From NCBI RefSeq assembly GCF_003589595.1, contig NW_020654810.1:15760275-15824274 (forward strand): a DNA stretch of 64,000 bases, in the 5' to 3' direction. Position numbers and translations under genes: made by a program. The notes beneath the pieces are model-generated. The model ran no database searches and was not told where the DNA came from. It saw only the letters and a program-made list of their open reading frames with translations. Each line of letters starts with the position of its first letter. Position 1 is the stretch's first letter. The DNA comes from Hyposmocoma kahamanoa (taxonomy: Eukaryota; Arthropoda; Insecta; Lepidoptera; Cosmopterigidae). This document shows positions 11,409 to 20,565 of this stretch, piece by piece.

Positions 11409-11480
11409 CTGTAAAGAGCCTAAAACGTTGGTTTTAATTGAAAAAGAAAACAAATGTTACGCGATTTAGATCCGGGAAAA
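11397..11480 (+). repeat. PLE terminal-repeat remnant
   Basis: ACCTGTAAAGAGCCTAAAAC, then a diverged AACAAATGTTACGCGATTTA and GGAAAAATCC, match the PLE block at 560-680 with several substitutions. The LINE fragment to the left appears inserted in it. Confidence 0.6.
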
Positions 11481-11489
11481 ATCCTTTGA

Positions 11490-11930
11490 TTAACAGGATA
11501 TTTATTAATTTTTATTGAATTGATATTCAAATATTTTTTTATGTGAAATGACTCCACTAGTTTGTTATAATTATTAATACAAAGATCGAAAACTCAGAAA
11601 AAATTCCTTCGATCCGGCCGGATTCGAACCGACGTCTTCAAGCATATCGTGCCAGACGCTATACCAACTAAGCCACGGAACGAACCCGCGGATGTCATGT
11701 GCTTGTTGTCGTGTCTTTGTATTTGGTTTTTCAACGACTTTTTAGCCGTAGCGTCATCTATGAAAGTATTTCGTCACCTAGTTTGATACCTTTACAGCTA
11801 CCAGCCCCGGCTAGAGATGTCGCTATTCACTGCATTTAAATTTTTATTGAATTGATATTCAATTATTTTTTATGGGAAATTACTCTACTAGTTTGTTATA
11901 ATTATTAATACAAAAATCGAGCACTCAGAA
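11490..11930 (-). repeat. SINE family E with duplicated AT-rich tail
   Basis: Read on the minus strand: the 5' part near 11815 (GACATCTCTAGCCGGGGCTG), then a good tRNA-like module with TGGCTTAGTTGGTATAGCGT and GGTTCGAATCCGGCCGG, then a tail ending TTGTATTAATAATTATAAC. The tail linker (11495-11600) is repeated at 11825-11930, so a partial second unit lies upstream, as at 7.3-7.8 kb. The tRNA-like part is about 130 bases in from the 5' end. Confidence 0.65.
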
Positions 11931-11959
11931 AAGCAGGATATTATTTCTATTTATAAGTA

Positions 11960-12340
11960 GAAGCATGGACACAAGCTCAGACGTCAAGCCTTCGAAATGT
12001 CGGTTTATTGAAGAATGTTGAAAATATCGTGGATGGGCACAGCCACAGAAGATGCATAAATAGGCTTGGAGCTCCTAAAAACAGTAAAAAGGAGGAAGCT
12101 GCAGTATTTCGAGTACATCGCGCGGATTGAAAAATACTTTCTACTGCAACTCATTCGGAAAGGAAAAATCCAGGGCCGCAGAAGACGTGGTCGTAGAAAA
12201 ACTACATGGTTTCAAAATCTTGCCGAATGGTTGAAAAGGAGTACCACAGAACTGTTCCGAGAGCCGCAACTTCACGTATTCAAGTAATTTTAAAGATAGC
12301 CGACCTCCGGTAGGAGATGTCACCCCAAGAAGAAGAAGAA
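11960..12340 (+). pseudogene. LINE protein C-terminal fragment (second type)
   Basis: The frame from about 12066 reads LLKTVKRRKLQYFEYIARIE, then LLQLIRKGKIQGRRRRGRRK and TTWFQNLAEWL, the ending of a common lepidopteran endonuclease/reverse-transcriptase LINE. The copy lacks everything upstream and ends in an (AAG)n tail at 12331-12345. It is a 5'-truncated insertion. Confidence 0.65.
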
Positions 12341-12414
12341 TTCTAAAAATAGTAACTTTACATAGACACCCTTAAAACATTAACATATTACTTAAGAGAG
12401 ATATAGTTGAGGTT

Positions 12415-13165
12415 GTCCTGGCGTGGTTACCCCGTTGGACATGCTGGCGGAGAGGGACGCGCGTCTCCGTCGACGGAGGAAGCTACGCCGCCAGAAGTGC
12501 GGTTTCAGGAGTGCTGACGCGCGTTCGAGAAGTGGCGGGCCAGCGCGCCTTCAGCGTGATCCTGCCCACCCTCGAAATCTGGTTGGGCCAGCGGAAGTGC
12601 CACATTGTGATACTCATCGGGCATGAATGCTTCGGTGAGTATCTGAATCGAATCGGACGGGACCACCACTGTAGGAGGGACCCGGATTCGGCCCAGCATA
12701 CGCTGGAGGAGTGGGCGTGGGCCTCCGAGCGGAACACCCTGGCTGCTCGGATCGGGCGAGGTCTCTCTCCGTCAGGCATGGTAGCAGCTGTGCTGGCGGA
12801 TCTAGAATCCCATGAGGCTGTGGTCTCCTTTTGTGAAGCGGTGATACTCCAGAAGGTGGTCGCCGAGCGTGTGGCCCGCTTCGTCGTTAGGAGGGGNNNN
12901 NNNNNNNNNNNNNNNNNNNNNNNNNNNNNNNNNNNNNNNNNNNNNNNNNNNNNNNNNNNNNNNNNNNNNNNNNNNNNNNNNNNNNNNNNNNNNNNNGGGG
13001 GGGGGGGGGGGGGGAGGACGTAGCTCCTCTAGGTGCTGTGAGGTTCCGGTGAGCAAAGTCGATCCCGGATCCCTCCCACTAGGCACCCGAAAAGGCCACC
13101 GTGGGGTTTTAGCCGGTAGAAGTCGAAGATAACCTCTCCGCTGCCCCCGCGGTGGAGAAATAAAT
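12415..13165 (+). pseudogene. R1-like LINE C-terminus and 3' UTR
   Basis: A GC-rich segment spells the ending of an R1-type non-LTR retrotransposon protein. In one frame it reads PLDMLAERDARLRRRRKLRR; after a frameshift near 12530 it reads HECFGEYLNRIGR, a degraded zinc-knuckle region, then SAQHTLEEWAWASER, VVSFCEAVIL and AERVARFVVRR. Trp replaces the Cys usually seen after HTLEE, so the zinc knuckle is broken. A Gly-coding G run containing the assembly gap follows, then a 3' UTR with TGGGGTTTTAGCCGGTAGAA. Base composition differs sharply from the neighbouring sequence. Confidence 0.75.
12897..12996. other. Assembly gap of 100 N
   Basis: Exactly 100 N, preceded by GGAGGGG and followed by 18 consecutive G. 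The gap almost certainly marks a long G homopolymer or G-rich tract within the R1-like LINE, and its true length is unknown. Confidence 0.97.
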
Positions 13166-13842
13166 GTCTTTTTATATCATTTTTATTCTAAGAATTTGTT
13201 TTATAATTTCTTATGAATATTTAGTGGATATTTCTTGACAAAAGTGTTCTATGCCTACAGTCTTTGTAATCATCAGATATCTAAAGTCGTGGGTGTTTAT
13301 TATGTGATCGCTATATTGTCATTTTTCATTCTTCAAAATATTTGAATCCGCTTTTTGTCCTGCAAGTCTTGCTACCAGACCAGGTACCGAACTCTACTTT
13401 CGTATTCAAATACAGACTTGTTCAAAGTACATATTGACATTTAATTTGTTATAGTACCTATTTAACGTGAGCAGAGAGTGTCTACTCTACAGTTACAGTA
13501 TACCAAATAACATTATTCCACTCATCAACACAAATACTTCCCTTCTTATAACTAGCATAATCGAAATTTTTAGGGAAATTGAGTTAATAATAACGTATCT
13601 GGAAACAGTAAAACGATATCTACAGCCCCGTATAAGAGGTTTTTTTTATATCTTATTTAGTTTCATTTTTATTGGCCTAATCAGCGTAGTCGACATTTTT
13701 TACTCCTTTTACTAAGAAAAAACTTAAGTAGGTATCTCGAAAGTTACCAAAACACAAGGATTGCGGAATAATGTGATGGAAAACAGATGTTTATTTTTCC
13801 ACCTTTGTATTTCCGGACAATCTAATGAGTATTAATTTTTAC
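13166..13842. other. Intron sequence without recognised features
   Basis: AT-rich. An open stretch of about 80 codons on the plus strand (13467-13715) is hydrophobic but low in complexity, and I do not call it a gene. The words GGTTTTTTTTATATCTTATT at 13638 and nearby have a relative at 61190, suggesting an unclassified repeat. Confidence 0.35.
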
Positions 13843-13968
13843 CTGGACTGCTCGTTGCAAAGATGCGGTGGCTCATCAGAAGCATCCTTGCAAGAAACGA
13901 TAGCGTTGCAGAATTCGTATTCGGGTAAACATTCGCCTGAACCGCATCGGAAAGTGTGCCGAGGGCAT
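13843..13968 (-). CDS. EB/LDLa gene, exon with third LDL-receptor class A repeat
   Basis: 126 bases encode a full LDLa repeat: [20 protein letters not shown], then [17 protein letters not shown]. All six cysteines, the Phe before the second Cys and the acidic DASDE calcium site are present. The exon enters in phase 2 after GAATTTCAG; with the GG left by exon 14617-14764 it completes a Gly codon. It exits in phase 2 at GTAAAA, matching the next exon (5604-5728). The tail NEQSR links to that exon. Introns on its sides are 648 bases and 8.1 kb. It acts, by family, in extracellular ligand binding. Confidence 0.82.
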
Positions 13969-14616
13969 CTGAAATTCGCAATTGAAACTGATTATTAAGC
14001 GACGAAAAGTTTTATTACATCATTTAGTTAGCTATGACGTTGTTGTAACAACCGTACATTGTAGTTAAAGACGTCATGAATGTTACTTAAGATTACCTGC
14101 TAATTTTCTTATAAGTTTATGCAAATTCTAAAATAATTCTAAACTTTCAAACATTTTTAATGCATCGGTCGTCGTTTCCGTTTTCTATTAACGTTCAAAA
14201 GACACCATATACAAAGGAATCTACCTTAGCATCCACAATTTGAGAATTAAATTCCTTTTGATCGATATTCACAGTGATTGGTAAAAAATGAATGTTCAGC
14301 TTTATTTATTTATTTATAAAAATAAAATGTAAAGTTACAGTTACAAGCAAAATTCTTACATGCTAATTACTTACACTATATCATTGACTTTTATTTTGTT
14401 GGTAGGTCAATGCACTATATACATATTTCATACGCTATATTTGCTTTACAAATTAGTTTGCTAATGTTATCGTAAAAAAATTCAGCATCTTGGACCTCAG
14501 CGACCAGACAATTTAGACATATGAGACTACGTTTCGTGGGCGCGTTGTCAGCACGGCTAAGTTAAAAAAAACCGCCCTAATGAATTCAGTAATTTAAAAA
14601 TATGCCTAACTCTTAC
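13969..14616. other. Intron between LDLa exons
   Basis: 648 bases bounded by GTAAGA at the 5' side (14611-14616, minus strand) and a pyrimidine-rich acceptor ending CAG at 13969-13971. It is AT-rich with no inserted element that I recognise, making it the shortest confidently bounded intron of the gene here. Confidence 0.7.
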
Positions 14617-14764
14617 CCTTTACGTCTTGTAGCTTTGCAATTCCGTTCGTCTTCGCCTCCGGGACACTGTGGTACACCATCACACCTTGCTCCTCGAGAG
14701 ACGCAAGGTGAACCAGGACCACCGCATCGGAATGCATGCATTGGACAACGTTCGCCAGTTCCAT
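14617..14764 (-). CDS. EB/LDLa gene, exon with second LDL-receptor class A repeat
   Basis: 148 bases. After GTGER comes a complete LDLa repeat: CPMHAFRCGGPGSPC, VSRGARCDGVPQC, PGGEDERNC. The calcium-binding acidic cluster is GEDE, a common variant of DGSDE. It is followed by a basic KATRRK spacer. The exon enters in phase 1 after CATTTCCAG and completes an Asp codon with the last G of exon 16982-17081; it leaves in phase 2 at GGGTAAGA. The fit of both phases with neighbours supports correct splicing. Confidence 0.83.
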
Positions 14765-15000
14765 CTGGAAATGGCATAGAAAACATAAACATAAACTGAT
14801 GATCGGGATAAAATCTGTGCAATAGTAGGTATACAACTCATACCGTCACCCGTAATGTGTCTATAAGCAAGTATATACGGCGGTGAAAGCGTTTATCTTA
14901 TATTAGTGCGTATGTACAGGTGTTACTGAAAAAAATACATTATTAGAATTTAAAATAAAGTAGATACTAGAATTAATTATTTCTTAAACTCGATATAATA

Positions 15001-16281
15001 CATAGGGCGCACTATAAGTTTCTGAAACTGGCCACTTACATAAACAATATTTAAAAAGTTACTACAACATTTGAAAATGGAATTCTTTGGCTGTAGTATA
15101 CAGTCTGTTTCATCTGACTGTCACTGGTTTTTACATTGTGGCGTCATTTTAGAAATTGTTTGTCTACATTACCAAGGATTTAACTTGTGAACATTTTCGT
15201 AACATGATTTTCTACGACTTTAAGTGTAATTTAACAGCTCAGCAGAGCTTCGCTCGGCTTCAAACTGCTTTTGGCGATGGAGCACCATGCAAGACGACTA
15301 TTTATTGCTGGTTTGCAGAATTCAAACGTGTTCGTGTGAATCTCAATGGCGAATTTTGTGATGGTCGTCCGTCCACTGTTGTGAACAATAAAAACATCGA
15401 TGCTGTGCGCCGTATGTTCAAAACAGACAGGCATGTGACACACCATGAGATTTGGGCATCTTTAGGCATAGGCACGAGTCAAATACAATCAATACTACAC
15501 AAACATTTGGGTGTGAAAAAGCTGTGCTCTCGGTAGATCCCACACAATTTCACTGATGCTCAAAAAACGGATCGCGTCACTTGATGCAATGCCATGCTTA
15601 CCAGATTCAACGAAGGGGCGTCAAATTTAGTGTGGGACACAGTAACAGGTGACGAAACATGAATTTGTAGTTACGATCTCAAAACAAAGTAGCAATCGAG
15701 CGTATGGGTCGTTCGAGATGAGTCGAAACCAACCAAAGTGGCGCGCGTGTAAAGTGCCTCTAAGCGGATGATTGTTTCTTTTGTTTAATAAAACTGGACA
15801 CGTGGCTACTGTTGCTTTGGAGAATCGTTGTACCGAGAATAGTGATTGGTGCACGACCATTTGTTTGGCGGAAGTTATTGACAAACTTTGTAAAAGCCGT
15901 ATCATCTTGCACCACGATAATGCCAGTTCTTACACAGCCAGACAGACAAATGAATTTTCGAAGGTGAACAACGTTGACTTTATGAGCCATGCCGCGTACA
16001 GTCACGACCTGGCACCTTGTGACTTTTATTTGTTTCCAAAAATTAGGAACCAGTTACGCGGTCAACGATTTTCATCACCTGAAGAGGCTGTCGAAGAGTA
16101 TGAAAAATATGTTTCAGAGATTGTCACGGAGGAGTGACATAAATGTTTTCAAAATTGATTCATTCGTATGAAAAAGTGCATTAACGCTAACGGAGAATAT
16201 TATGCGAACCTATAAATTCATTTCTGATCATTTGTAGTATTTTTTTCTTATTCATTCCGGAAACTTATAGTGTGTCCCACG
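15001..16281 (+). pseudogene. Degenerate mariner element and transposase
   Basis: A 1,281-bp element lies between TA dinucleotides (14999-15000 and 16282-16283). Its ends are imperfect inverted repeats sharing CACTATAAGTTTC. The transposase frame starts near 15204 (MIFYDFKC...) with a recognisable helix-turn-helix half (FGDGAPCKTTIYCWFAEFKR, then RPSTVVNNKNIDAVRRM). All three catalytic Asp positions can be read (TGDET, HHDNASSYTA, SHDLAPCD), and the last two are separated by 34 residues, the mariner D34D spacing. It is dead: stops at about 15534, 15582, 15660, 15690 and 15750, a one-base frameshift near 15780, and a stop at 16135 where Trp is expected. Several stops are TGA or TAG in place of Trp codons, consistent with transition decay. 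It occupies an intron of the EB/LDLa gene, antisense to it. Confidence 0.9.
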
Positions 16282-16981
16282 TATATTGAATAAAAAATTT
16301 AAATATTGCAAATAACTCTGAAGTATAAAATAAATTATTTTGACATTTAAATATGTTAAATAAACTGAAAAGTCAATTAAACTAACGATTACGAACTTAA
16401 AATTAGGAATTAAAAAAACGAAAATGTAGAAATGTTTAACATGAATCAAACAACATCGTTCACACACATTCCCACCTACACATTGACACTTATAAGAGCA
16501 CTCACAGTTACACACACGCCTACATATTTTGTTTTACATACTTGTTTTCTTTGTTGCATTTTTTATAATATTAAATTTTAACCAATTCATCTTTGTCAAA
16601 GCTAGTTGAGAAACCTGGAAGCCTGACACATCATCTCTTGATTTAGTTCAGATTCGAGTCTCCTTCGCATTTTGTTACTTTAGGAAATAAGATTTGTTTT
16701 TGTGCTAAATATTTGCATATCTGAATTTATTCAGAAAAACAAATTTGTTATTATTTATGTATTATTTATGCAATACATAATTTTTCATTAATATTAGACA
16801 CAACTGTCTCAATTAACATTATATTAATTGTAATATTAGTAGCAGAATTTTTATTCTTCATCTATATTAGTAAAGAAGGTGCGGTACTAACTCGATTGTA
16901 ATTCGTAAATGTACATTTAATATCGAAATGGAAGCGAAGAGATAGGGTGCGTTTATACAAATAAGTGCATCAGATAGTTAC
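16282..16981. other. Intron sequence, nothing recognised
   Basis: AT-rich sequence between the mariner and the next exon. A small CACACA-rich patch at 16455-16520 is the only compositional feature. Confidence 0.5.
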
Positions 16982-17081
16982 CTTTACCAGTACCTTGACA
17001 GGTCTCGTCAGAGCCGTCGGGGCAGTCCTTGCGACCGTTGCAGACGAAGTACCAACTGATGCAGGTGCCGGTGGAACGACA
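16982..17081 (-). CDS. EB/LDLa gene, exon completing the first LDLa repeat
   Basis: 100 bases coding [20 protein letters not shown] then [13 protein letters not shown]. This is an LDLa repeat lacking only its first cysteine, which the preceding exon supplies as CLPGTFQ, so an intron falls exactly between the Gln and the second Cys. The DGSDE calcium site is canonical. It enters in phase 0 after AATTTTAG. It leaves in phase 1, most likely at AAAG/GTAACT; an upstream GTACTG donor is also in phase and would delete GTGK. It is the most conserved-looking LDLa repeat of the four. Confidence 0.85.
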
Positions 17082-17175
17082 CTAAAATTATTGTGGGGTA
17101 CAGATGTTATTGTGATGGTGTTAACAATTTACACTGTACGAGTGCTTATTTCAGCCTCGCTGAATTTTCGCGTTC

Positions 17176-17226
17176 CCGGAAAAAAAAATATCGAGACTCA
17201 GTGCAGTCTCGATATTTTTTTTCCGG
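17176..17226. repeat. Perfect inverted repeat, 22-base arms
   Basis: Arms 17176-17198 and 17205-17226 (CCGG, A run, TATCGAGACT) with a six-base loop CAGTGC; the A and T runs differ by one base. Related words (CGAGACTG, TTTCGAG) continue to 17265 and reappear at 18262-18360, so it belongs to a dispersed element. Confidence 0.85.
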
Positions 17227-17239
17227 AGACGCGTTTCGA

Positions 17240-18260
17240 GAAAAACGAGTTTCGAGACTGTTTGAAAAATAGATTTAGTAGTAATTATCTAGGCATTAAG
17301 GCAGTAAAAACATGATAACTTAATCAAATTCTTTATTAACTCAGATAAAGATATTTTTCATTTTTACAGTGAGTAGGTACATAAGAAACAGGGGGCGTTT
17401 CATACGGTTTAACAGACACAGACAGGATCTGATTTTGTTACTATAGCTTTATCAGAATCTGATGGCATTTAGATAAATTTGTGGTGAGCAACAACAATAT
17501 CGTAGGAACATGCATGCATTTTGATCTGTATGAATTTGTGTGTGAGAAAGGTAAGAAATTTCTGACACATTTTAAAATGTAGAAAAAATATATCAATTAC
17601 GTTGTGGGTGATAGATATAATTACGTTTGCAGTTTGAAGTAACTCTCATTTACGCTATTATTATTTCCTTTTATATATTTTTAATATTACCTTTTTATAC
17701 CAATTATTGTCTACACACTGTAGTCTTGCCGACTAGTACCAACAAAAATTACATACCGCATACCTACATTGATTTGGATCCGTTAAAATTTCAAAGATCC
17801 TGTTTCTTTACTCTTACTAATCAGCAAGATTGAGACCCCGTTCTAAATCGTGAATTGTGATTGCACAGATTTTAGATGCACCTAATTCGTCGCTGATTTT
17901 ACGACAGACATTATTACAATGTTTTTTGCTTGAGATTGAAAAGGATTCTCTGTAATTATTGCTACAAAATCGTTATTTTGAAGCGACAAAAGTTTAGCAG
18001 ACAGCCATTTGATACAAGTAATAATTTGAATGATATGAGACAAGTTACCATTGCCAGGTGAAAGTCGTTCGATTTTTTAAATATTTATTACCATGAGATT
18101 CTGGTACACCTATATCGTTCTTCAGTCTACACCATATACTATTGGTTCCTTTATTTTTTTTCATCCTCTAAGGTCTACACAGATTATAATAAACGCAGTG
18201 TTGCCATGTCTATGTAACCAGAATAAAAAACATACTGCGTACATTTTTAATATAATATGT
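17240..18260. other. Intron sequence without recognised features
   Basis: Part of the 2.6-kb intron. No exon, SINE or LINE was recognised; composition is AT-rich. Confidence 0.4.
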
Positions 18261-18261
18261 T

Positions 18262-18467
18262 AATACGTCGCGAGACTGAAAACATCAGTCTCGAATCTCG
18301 AAAAAGCCAAAAATAGTCGAGAATGTCGAAATTTTCGAAACCGAGATTCCCGGGATGGAAGCCCTATTTATATACTGGCAATTAATTAATTAATTAGTAC
18401 GGCAACGGATCTGCCATTTAGGATTTATAGAATGAACTTATCTTTCTATAAATCCTAATGCCAGTAC
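18262..18467. repeat. CGAGACTG-type repeat and adjacent hairpin
   Basis: 18262-18360 carries GCGAGACTGAAAACATCAGT, TCTCGAATCTCG and GAGATTCCCGGG, words shared with 17160-17265. Just right of it, 18411-18467 folds as GCCATTTAGGATTTATAGAA against TTCTATAAATCCTAATGCC with a short loop. The hairpin is of pre-miRNA size, but a decayed foldback transposon is the simpler explanation. Confidence 0.5.
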
Positions 18468-18539
18468 CGTTGAGGAATGAATGCATTACGATGAAATAGA
18501 TTTGTTTTCTCTAAATACCAACATTGTCTGATGAAGTCA

Positions 18540-19490
18540 AAGATAAAGATAATTTATTCCATAGGTAAAATAAATTTACACTTGAAAACATCACATTTAC
18601 ATTACATTACATTAAGATACTGCTCGTTCACTACGCTGATTTCCCTAAGAAGAACGAGCAAGAAACTTTAGTGATTGCTCTTTTCAAATAAACTTAAATG
18701 CTATGGAATACACTTTGAATCAAATTTGTGTTGATTCTGGAGCCGTGTCGACTTTCCATACATCTTTCTATAACACGTAGTCTTCAATTTTGTAATATGA
18801 CTTTTCAATGAAAATATATTTAACGTAGTTTTAAACTTAGGAAATGATAATCTTAATATATGCTCCGGAATCTTGTAAAAACGTATAATACAGTTCCCCA
18901 TAAAAGAGTTGTTTACCTTGGTTGAATGAAATCGTAATACCACGAGTTTGGACTTAGCTCTAAGGTTAATATTAGGGATATCTTCTTCCTTATTGAAATT
19001 ATGTATATTTTTACGGGCATATAAAATATTTGAGTAAATGTACAGTGATGCCACAGTCATGATACCAGTCTCCTTAAATTTTTCTCTGAGAAACCCGAGA
19101 GCCTAGACAGTACACAGAACGAATCGCTCGTTTTTGCTATACAAATATGGTTTGAAAATCTGCCGCTTTACCCCACATGAGAATCCCGTAGGACGTAACT
19201 AAAGTAAACTAGTCTAGCAGTACTAACATCGGTAAGCTCACGTATTCTGCGGACTGCGTATGCAGCAGAGCTTAATCTGCTGGCCAGGGAAGATATGTGG
19301 AAACCATTGAAGTTTACTATCTAAGATAGTGATCTTGGGATCTTGGGAGTGCCCAAGTAGACTGCTTTATTAACAAGGTCTAACTTTTCTCCGTTTATTT
19401 CAATGCTTGGACTAGTCGATTTTAAATTGTTAGCATTAAATCAATAAACTACTTTAGAGAGGGTATCATTAATATGGTCATAGTTATTGT
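18540..19490 (-). pseudogene. LINE (Jockey-like) 3' fragment
   Basis: The minus strand spells the ending of a non-LTR reverse transcriptase: ASLYIYSNILYARKN, then NSFMGNCIIRFYKIPEHILR and LKSHITKLKTTCYRKM. Upstream, sequence to about 19490 is compatible with more RT remnant but is broken. The 3' UTR at 18540-18700 ends in an ATAAAGATAATTTATTCCAT-type tail. The same family hosts the nested insertions at 42610-45015, which gives an uninterrupted reference for mapping them. Confidence 0.75.
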
Positions 19491-19655
19491 CATATGTCTG
19501 TTTTAAAAATCAAGGGTGCATGAGGTATAACTATAAGCCTGATATTATATTATATGCAATACATCAGTTATAAGTATAGAAAATAAAAACAATTTTTAAG
19601 GACATTTTAACCATATAATACCTATGCACATTGAAAACTATTTTACGGTACTTAC

Positions 19656-19801
19656 TTGAAAAGTTCCAGGTAGACATCCTCGATTGCGCGTAGAACAGGC
19701 AGATGTGGAATTACTACGGTATGCACAGTCGCATCGTTTGTTGACACACCGCGTGTGTGGGTCCACCTGTTGGCACTGTGTATCTATCAGACAGGGCATT
19801 C
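19656..19801 (-). CDS. EB/LDLa gene, exon with fourth EB module and start of LDLa 1
   Basis: The exon reads GMPCLIDTQCQQVDPHTRC, VNKRCDCAYRSNSTSAC, then STRNRGCLPGTFQ. The C-x5-C ... C-x4-C-x-C pattern is that of an EB module. The closing CLPGTFQ is the first strand of the LDLa repeat finished by exon 16982-17081. It ends in phase 0 at a consensus GTAAGT. The start is ambiguous: TTTAG gives 19801 and TTTCCAG gives 19858; both need a phase-1 donor upstream, and the longer choice adds KYRIRTESTKIDLGPSSL. The TTTCCAG acceptor has the better pyrimidine tract. Confidence 0.78.
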
Positions 19802-19953
19802 CTAAAGACGATGGTCCCAGATCGATTTTTGTCGATTCCGTACGAATACGATATTTGTCTGGAAATCAAAGTTGAGCCATTGAAGAAAGACAGCTAAAGA
19901 ATTATCCATACAACTTACTTGGGTAGATTGTTCAAGATCATCGAGATACAAAC

Positions 19954-20565
19954 CTTTTAAAGTAGATTTCTTTGGGTGGCCGTGTTTGTGAGGTTTAGTC
20001 TGTGTTACCTTGGTCGTTCCGTCTTTTTTCTTAATATTCACTGTTGGTTGGGTAACAACTCTATAAACAGGCTGGTCGTTTGCATGTAAATTGGCTGTCA
20101 TATCGTCTCTTAGCGTCTCGTTAGGTTCACCATCCCTTCTATTTGTAATTGGCAATATCTTCGCTGGCTCAGCTGTAGGTAGTTTCATAGACACTTGCGA
20201 TAAAGGACTATCTTCTTCTGTACTTAGTGCATCGTTACTCGTGTATGTTGGTTGTATAATAGCTTCAATGTCATCTGTGTCGATATTTGTATTAGGCGGG
20301 TTAAAATCTGAATTAATATTAGAATTTATTTGCGATTGCTTTTGTGGTTCACTCGTTGACTGAACTATCATTGTACCTTCGTGTGTTTCCGACTGTGCAA
20401 TTGACGGTATTATTTTCTGAGGTATGCATTTATCTCCAACTTGTTTGAATAATGAACTGCATGCGCATCGTCCGAAGAGATTGGGTATGACAAATTCGCA
20501 ATGGCTTTCTTTATCCCACAGTCGGCAATGTTCGTTACTATAGCAGACGTGGCCTGGGGGTGCAG
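19954..20565 (-). CDS. EB/LDLa gene, large exon: third EB module and low-complexity linker
   Basis: The exon enters in phase 1 after TTATCCACAG. Residues 1-45 hold an EB module: PPGHVCYSNEHCRLWDKESH, CEFVIPNLFGRCAC, then a last Cys in VGDKC. About 150 residues rich in Ser, Thr, Asn, Pro and Asp follow, with no cysteine, ending in a Lys/His-rich KPHKHGHPKKS. Such a linker is probably extended, and O-glycosylation is possible. The end is uncertain. AAAG/GTTTGT at 19953 keeps the reading phase (1) needed by the next exon; a perfect GTAAGT at 19918 is out of phase and leads to a stop at 19802-19804. This is the largest exon found. Confidence 0.78.

Noticed and set aside
11226..11453. Minus-strand open stretch as a gene
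   Set aside because: It is the antisense shadow of the RTE-like LINE fragment on the plus strand.
12802..13086. Minus-strand proline-rich protein across the gap
   Set aside because: The frame runs through 100 N and a G run; it is antisense to the R1-like LINE.
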